DNA from: DATADF01 sp046263155
Lineage (GTDB): Bacteria; Actinomycetota; CADDZG01; WHSQ01
Reading direction: 5' to 3'
Assembly: GCA_046263155.1 (NCBI GenBank)
Contig: JBHELF010000122.1
Span: 1 to 8,900, forward strand
Length of the DNA stretch: 8,900 nucleotides
The notes beneath the pieces were generated by a model. The model did no database searches and had not been told where the DNA came from. It saw only the letters and a list, made by a program, of their open reading frames with translations. The position numbers were made by a program, and so were the translations under genes. Of the stretch, positions 5,392 through 8,900 are shown in pieces. How positions within the stretch are numbered: the first letter of the stretch is position 1; each line of letters starts with the position of its first letter.

Positions 5392-6641
5392 GCTCGCTGG
5401 TGGTGCGCAACGCCGCCGCGGTTTTCTCCGCGCCCGAAACGACGCCCATACGCGGCGCCGACTTCGAGGACGTCGAGGCACTGGCGGGAGCGTCCGTCAC
5501 GTGTGACGGTCGAACCATCGAGGCGGTCGGCGAAGCGAGAAGAGCGGACACAGTTCTCGATGCTTCGGGTTGCGTCGTCCTTCCCGGCTTCGTCGACTGC
5601 CACACGCATCTGCCTTTCTTCGGCTGGAGAGCGGACGAGGACGCGGCCCGTTTGAGCGGAGCCTCATACGAATCACTTCACGGCTCGGAGAGAGGCATCT
5701 ATCGATCCTCCCGGCTCCTGCGCGACGCCTCGGATCAAGATGTTCTGACTTTCTCAGAGGCGCTGGCGACCGAGATGTTGAACACCGGAACCACGACGTT
5801 TGAAACAAAATCCGGCTACGGCCTTTCAGTCGAGGAGGAACTCCGCCAACTCCGGCTCGCGCGCTGGCTGAAACGACGCATCCGGCAGCTCGTCGTGCCC
5901 ACCTGCCTCGCGGCCCATGCCGTCCCGCCGGACAAGGACGCGGATGGATGGATGGATGAAGTGATCGACGAGCTCTTACCGCGCGCCGCGGGGGAGGAGC
6001 TGGCGAGCTTCTGCGATATCTACGTCGAGGAGATCGCATTCACTCGTCGGCACGCGGAGCGGCTGGCCGATAAGACCATCGAGCTCGGAATGCGACCACG
6101 CATGCATGCGGATCAGCTCGCCGACGGGGGCACTGCAGCCTTCGCCGCGCAAAGAAAGTTTGCGTCCGCCGATCACCTGAATCACGCCTCGACCCAGGGG
6201 GTCGCGGCCCTGGCGCGCAGCGACACCGCCGCGGTCTTGCTTCCGGGCGCCACCTTCACGCTGGCCCAGGAGCAGAAGCCCCCGGCCCGCGATCTCATCG
6301 ATTCAGGTGCGATCGTGGCGCTCGGAACCGACCTCAACCCCGGCACTTCGCCGCTCGCCTCGATGTTGTTTGTGATCTCGCTGGCGTGCCGTCTGTACGA
6401 GCTACGCCCGGTGGAGGCGGTCGTGGCCGCGACCGTCAACTCCGCCTGGGTCCTCGGGGTCGAGGGCCAGGTCGGACGGTTGGCACCGGGATATCTGGCG
6501 GACATGGTCGTGCTCGAGATGCGCCACTGGGACGAGATCGCCTACCGGCCCGACCACAATCCGATCCTCGCCGTCATCTGTCGCGGTGAGATTGCACACA
6601 TCGCCCCGCGCGCTCAGTCGCGCCTCAGAACCTCCGCCTGA
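5388..6641 (+). CDS. hutI: imidazolonepropionase
   Basis: A 417-residue amidohydrolase that opens 4-imidazolone-5-propanoate to N-formimidoyl-glutamate, the third step of histidine degradation. The metal site shows HTH at 72-74 within DCHTHLPFFGWR, His177 in AAHAVP, His240 in HADQL and Asp315 in GTDLNPGTSP. The family-specific FETKSGYGL (137-145) binds the substrate and separates HutI from other amidohydrolases. Length is normal for HutI (about 400-420). The start is a GTG overlapping the MBL stop, with a strong GGAGGAGG ribosome site. The C-terminal PGYLADMVVLE segment is the usual small beta domain. HutH lies on the opposite strand beyond one small gene. Urocanase and the formimidoylglutamate-processing enzymes are not in the window. 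The glutamate finally formed could feed the dehydrogenase at 2779-4113. Confidence 0.95.
   Translation: MSSLVVRNAAAVFSAPETTPIRGADFEDVEALAGASVTCDGRTIEAVGEARRADTVLDASGCVVLPGFVDCHTHLPFFGWRADEDAARLSGASYESLHGSERGIYRSSRLLRDASDQDVLTFSEALATEMLNTGTTTFETKSGYGLSVEEELRQLRLARWLKRRIRQLVVPTCLAAHAVPPDKDADGWMDEVIDELLPRAAGEELASFCDIYVEEIAFTRRHAERLADKTIELGMRPRMHADQLADGGTAAFAAQRKFASADHLNHASTQGVAALARSDTAAVLLPGATFTLAQEQKPPARDLIDSGAIVALGTDLNPGTSPLASMLFVISLACRLYELRPVEAVVAATVNSAWVLGVEGQVGRLAPGYLADMVVLEMRHWDEIAYRPDHNPILAVICRGEIAHIAPRAQSRLRTSA
5942..5957 (+). repeat. (GGAT)4 tandem repeat inside hutI
   Basis: Four exact GGAT units follow one another and encode part of DGWMDE. A change of one unit by slippage would shift the hutI frame. 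The run is short, so slippage is possible in principle but probably rare. Confidence 0.6.
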
Positions 6642-6674
6642 GTAACGAAGTCGGCGCTTGAGGAGCAGCTGAAA

Positions 6675-6691
6675 CGTCACGCTCCGTGGCG
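6675..6691 (+). terminator. hairpin between the convergent hutI and zinc-ribbon genes
   Basis: CGTCACG and CGTGGCG form a 7-bp stem (one U-G pair in plus-strand RNA) around a 3-nt CTC loop. It is nested in an outer GCTGAA (6668-6673) / TTCAGC (6700-6705) pair. It lies 33 nt after the hutI stop in the 59-bp convergent gap. Only a weak T-rich stretch (GGTTGTT) follows. The outer pair is symmetric and overlaps the stop of the minus-strand gene, so it may serve both strands. Confidence 0.48.
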
Positions 6692-6700
6692 CGAGGTTGT

Positions 6701-7111
6701 TCAGCCGGTCCTTTTCTTCTTGAACTTCGCGCTGCCTCGTCCGCGGTGCACGCTCAAAGGCTCGTCGACATCCCTGACGACCTTGCCTTGCCGGTCCGTA
6801 ACCTTCTCGGTGTATCGGTTGGCCTCGCGATCGACCCGCATCTCACGTTGTCGCCATTCACCGCTGTCCCGGTGAAGGTCGTCGCCCGTCTTGATTTCGA
6901 TTGCCGGCCGTCCTGTCTGACCGGCACGACGGACCTTGATGCCGGCACTCGCGTGAACCCCGACGGTTGCCGAGAAAGTCATCGCTAAATGCCTCGTCCT
7001 GCTACCACAATCAGGACACGGTCGGCGTGGGGCGTCCATCCCGTATGTCGCCTCGTCCAGGTCAACCCCGCAATTTCCACACGCAAGAGATCGCTCGTCA
7101 GGTTCGCTCAT
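6701..7111 (-). CDS. zinc-ribbon hypothetical protein with conserved C-terminal basic domain
   Basis: A 136-residue protein with an N-terminal zinc-ribbon made by C11-C14 (CGNC) and C32-C35 (CPDC). Next comes a hydrophobic strand-like segment, MTFSATVGVHASAGIKVR (44-61). After this the chain is charged: GDDLHRDSGEWRQREMRVDREANRY, then TDRQGKVVRDVDEPLSVHRGRGSAK and a basic KKKR end. I recognise this type of protein, with its DDLH, DR-x-x-x-x-Y and DEPLS-x-HRG-x-G motifs, as a widespread bacterial hypothetical family of unknown function. The zinc ribbon and basic tail would suit nucleic-acid or protein binding, but this is inference. No good ribosome site precedes the ATG at 7111. It points towards hutI and shares the strand of hutH, from which it is separated by 174 bp. 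Confidence 0.8.
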   Translation of the reverse strand: MSEPDERSLACGNCGVDLDEATYGMDAPRRPCPDCGSRTRHLAMTFSATVGVHASAGIKVRRAGQTGRPAIEIKTGDDLHRDSGEWRQREMRVDREANRYTEKVTDRQGKVVRDVDEPLSVHRGRGSAKFKKKRTG

Positions 7112-7285
7112 GCGACAAACCCTAAATCCGCGTGGACCCAGGAGCAGATTGGGAGCCTCATCTCACTGGAGACATCTCCATTCGGATGGCGGACTGCGGC
7201 AAGGTCCATAGCTTTCGCACTCGCCTTTGTGACGGCTCACGTGCGCTAGGCGCGCCCCTATGCACACAGTTTCTTGGGCTGGCGC
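7112..7285. other. 174-bp spacer between hutH end and zinc-ribbon gene start
   Basis: No convincing gene lies here. Both neighbours are on the minus strand. The spacer must hold the promoter of the zinc-ribbon gene if that gene is not read through from hutH. It contains the near-palindrome at 7167-7180 and most of the hairpin at 7246-7289, listed separately. I cannot place -35 and -10 boxes with confidence. Confidence 0.55.
7167..7180. promoter_or_regulatory. near-palindrome TGGAGA-CA-TCTCCA, operator candidate
   Basis: Two 6-bp perfect arms flank a CA centre, about 56 nt before the start of the zinc-ribbon gene. A dimeric regulator could bind such a site, or it could fold as a short hairpin in RNA. 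A further CATCTC copy lies at 7159-7164. No regulator gene is present in the window to pair with it. Confidence 0.35.
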
Positions 7286-7289
7286 CTAG
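7246..7289 (-). terminator. hairpin spanning the hutH stop codon
   Basis: CTAGGCGC (7246-7253) and GCGCCTAG (7282-7289) are perfect 8-bp inverted arms, extended by an inner GCCC (7254-7257) / GGGC (7276-7279) pair after a 2-nt bulge, with an 18-nt loop. The hutH stop codon (TAG in the minus strand) lies in one arm. No U-run follows in the minus-strand RNA, so it is a terminator or mRNA-protecting 3' hairpin only by position and structure. Confidence 0.42.
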
Positions 7290-8815
7290 TCGAGGGGACC
7301 GATCCGGCTCTCCACCGGCCGGGTGATGCCTGCTTCCGACAGCATCGCCGCGACGGCTTCGATATCGCCGCCGAGCGAGCGGTCCTCCCGCAGCGCCGCC
7401 GAGACCGCGCGGATCGCCTCCAGCGCCGCGCCGGTAGCGGGGGCCGGCCGAAGCGGCGCCCTCAGTTCCAGGCCCTGGGCTGCGGCGAGGGCTTCGATCG
7501 CGACGACGTGCTCGCTGTTCGACAGCACTTGAGACGCCTTGCGCGCCGCCGTCAGACCCATGCTGACGTGATCTTCCTGGCCGGCCGATGTCGGGATGGA
7601 ATCCGAGGACGCCGGGAAGCTGAGCGCTCTGTTCTCGGCCGTCAGGGCGGCGGCGGTGTACTGCGACAGCATGAAGCCCGAGCTTCGGCCCGGGTCGGCT
7701 GTGAGAAACGCGGGAAGCCCGTTGTTGAGAGCCGGGTCCACGATCCGGGCAACGCGGCGCTCGGAGATCGTCGCGACGCCGGTCAGGCACAGAGTGAGAT
7801 GGTCGAGCGCGAGCCCGAGAGCCTCTCCGTGGAAGTTCCCGCCCGACAGGACCTCGCCGCGATCGATGAGAACCGTGGGGTTATCGATCGCCGAGCCGAG
7901 TTCAGCCTCGAGAGTGGCCCGGACATACGAAACACCATCGCGGTACGCACCGTGCACCTGCGGGATGCAGCGCAGCGAGTAGGCGTCCTGCACGAGATGC
8001 TCCGACTCGCGGTGTGAGGCCACGATCTCGCTTGCCTCCAGAAGCCGCCGGAGGTTGCGTCCGACCTTCTGGGGGCCGGGGTTCTTCCGCAGAGCGAGCA
8101 ATCCTTCGTCGAAGGCGCGATCCGTGCCGAGACATGCCTCCAAGGTCATCGCACCGACCACGTCGGCGGTGCGCAACAGCGTTTCCGCGCGCACGGTGCT
8201 GAGAATCCCGAGGGCGAGCATGGCCTCGGTCCCGTTGACCAGCGCGAGACCCTCCTTGTGAGCGAGCTCTAGGGATTCGAGACCTGCCGTCCTCAAGGCG
8301 TCGCTCGACGGCATCACCCTGCCGCCGACTTCGACCGAGCCCTCGCCGATCAGCGGCAGCGCCAGATGCGCGAGTTGTGCGAGATCTCCCGAAGCTCCGA
8401 GCGAGCCTTTCTCGGGCACGACCGGAGTTATGCCTTCGTTCAGGAACTCCACAAGTCGTCGAACGAGCTCGAAGCGCACGCCCGACACCCCGAAAGCGAA
8501 GGTCCGCGCGCGCAGCAACAGCATCGCCCGCACCACCGGGCGGGACAGAGGAGGTCCCACGGCGGTCGCGTGCGACAACACGATGTCTCTTTGAAGCCGC
8601 AGCGCTTGATCAGGCTCTATGCGAACGGTGGCCAGGTCACCGATGCCGGTGGTGATCCCATAGACCGTGCGGTCCGATGCCACGGCGTCCTCGATCAGGC
8701 CGCGGGCGGGCGCCATCTTGCGAGCCACATCGGGGCCGATCGCCACCGATTCCCCGTGGAGGGCAACCGCGACCACGTCCTCGAACGTGAGCGATTCCCC
8801 AATGACTATCGGCAT
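7286..8815 (-). CDS. hutH: histidine ammonia-lyase
   Basis: A 509-residue ammonia-lyase that removes ammonia from histidine to give urocanate, the first step of histidine degradation. The self-formed MIO cofactor comes from Ala141-Ser142-Gly143 in GSLGASGDLAQLAH. Tyr52 (VYGITTGIG), Ser81-His82 (the HAL-type selectivity pair, in IVLSHATAVG), Asn194 (NGTEA), Tyr279 and Arg282 (QDAYSLRCIPQVHGA), Phe328 (GGNFHG) and Glu414 (AGQEDHVSMG) are in place. The length is normal for a bacterial enzyme (about 500-510), and the QDAYSLRC region is like that of Bacillus HutH. Some usually conserved residues differ: Thr for Asn in YGINTG, Ile for Phe in TGFG, Gln for Pro in GDLAPL and Glu for Gln in NGTQ. These are variants, not damage. 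The ATG at 8815 has only a weak ribosome site. The Ser-His pair argues against a tyrosine or phenylalanine lyase. Confidence 0.94.
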   Translation of the reverse strand: MPIVIGESLTFEDVVAVALHGESVAIGPDVARKMAPARGLIEDAVASDRTVYGITTGIGDLATVRIEPDQALRLQRDIVLSHATAVGPPLSRPVVRAMLLLRARTFAFGVSGVRFELVRRLVEFLNEGITPVVPEKGSLGASGDLAQLAHLALPLIGEGSVEVGGRVMPSSDALRTAGLESLELAHKEGLALVNGTEAMLALGILSTVRAETLLRTADVVGAMTLEACLGTDRAFDEGLLALRKNPGPQKVGRNLRRLLEASEIVASHRESEHLVQDAYSLRCIPQVHGAYRDGVSYVRATLEAELGSAIDNPTVLIDRGEVLSGGNFHGEALGLALDHLTLCLTGVATISERRVARIVDPALNNGLPAFLTADPGRSSGFMLSQYTAAALTAENRALSFPASSDSIPTSAGQEDHVSMGLTAARKASQVLSNSEHVVAIEALAAAQGLELRAPLRPAPATGAALEAIRAVSAALREDRSLGGDIEAVAAMLSEAGITRPVESRIGPLD

Positions 8816-8867
8816 GGCTCTGGACTCTAAAGGGGGCCGCGCCGGGGAATGTTGTAGGACTTCGGCC
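8816..8867. promoter_or_regulatory. short spacer upstream of hutH
   Basis: Fifty-two bases between hutH and a possible divergent plus-strand start. The hutH promoter should lie here or further right, but I see no clear boxes and no inverted repeat that could be a HutC or HutP-type control site. Confidence 0.3.
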
Positions 8868-8900
8868 GTGAAGGCGATCAGGGCGAAGCGGGTCTGGCAG
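8868..8900 (+). CDS. possible start of a divergent gene (partial, cut by window end)
   Basis: From the GTG at 8868 the frame reads VKAIRAKRVWQ and runs off the window. The short basic beta-strand-like start is seen in many enzymes, including amidohydrolases, but eleven residues do not allow a family call. The frame is also open from an ATG at 8814, which would overlap the hutH start. An AGGA 8-11 nt before the GTG is a weak ribosome site. Confidence 0.25.
   Translation, partial: MKAIRAKRVWQ

Noticed and set aside
7274..8017. 247-residue plus-strand reading frame opposite hutH
   Set aside because: Arg-rich low-quality translation antisense to clear HutH motifs.
1..8900. Mobile element, CRISPR array, tRNA, rRNA or defence system
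   Set aside because: I saw no transposase or integrase motifs, terminal repeats, regular spaced repeats or tRNA-like folds. The genes are metabolic or small hypothetical genes.

Overview
This is a high-GC bacterial window with tightly packed genes, several GTG starts and 4-nt GTGA overlaps. The best guess is a soil-type actinomycetote or another high-GC lineage, but no rRNA or marker gene is present to settle it. Nothing in the window looks like a phage, transposon, CRISPR array or tRNA. Most genes are metabolic or small hypothetical genes.

Left part (1-1190). A C-terminal tail of a plus-strand gene overlaps a small two-CxxC protein gene by 4 nt. Facing it on the minus strand is a likely two-gene unit: a cytoplasmic helical protein resembling DUF4760 (717-1088), followed by a small exported protein whose beta-strand pattern recalls the VHL beta domain (339-686). 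A 102-bp divergent spacer separates this unit from the next gene.

Middle part (1191-6641, plus strand). First comes a stand-alone histone H1-like Lys/Ala-rich protein with a perfect Shine-Dalgarno, then a 108-bp spacer. A probable five-gene operon follows: patatin-like lipid hydrolase, hexameric-type glutamate dehydrogenase, dodecin-like protein, MBL-fold hydrolase with a C-terminal winged-helix-like tail, and imidazolonepropionase (hutI). Gaps in this operon are 10 nt, 37 nt, 8 nt and a 4-nt overlap. Histidine degradation ends in glutamate, which glutamate dehydrogenase turns into 2-oxoglutarate and ammonia, so hutI and the dehydrogenase fit a common amino-acid catabolic job. The parts played by patatin, dodecin and the MBL enzyme are unclear.

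Right part (6642-8900). hutI ends at a hairpin facing a minus-strand gene for a four-cysteine zinc-ribbon protein (6701-7111). After a 174-bp spacer holding a near-palindrome and a hairpin comes hutH (7286-8815, minus), histidine ammonia-lyase, the first step of the same pathway. The hut genes are therefore split between strands and convergent. The urocanase gene and the last hut steps are not in this window. A possible divergent plus-strand gene begins at the right edge.

I did not find a clearly new biological system. The most notable items are the dodecin without its usual flavin-stacking residues, the gdh-dodecin-MBL-hutI linkage, and the VHL-beta-like exported protein.
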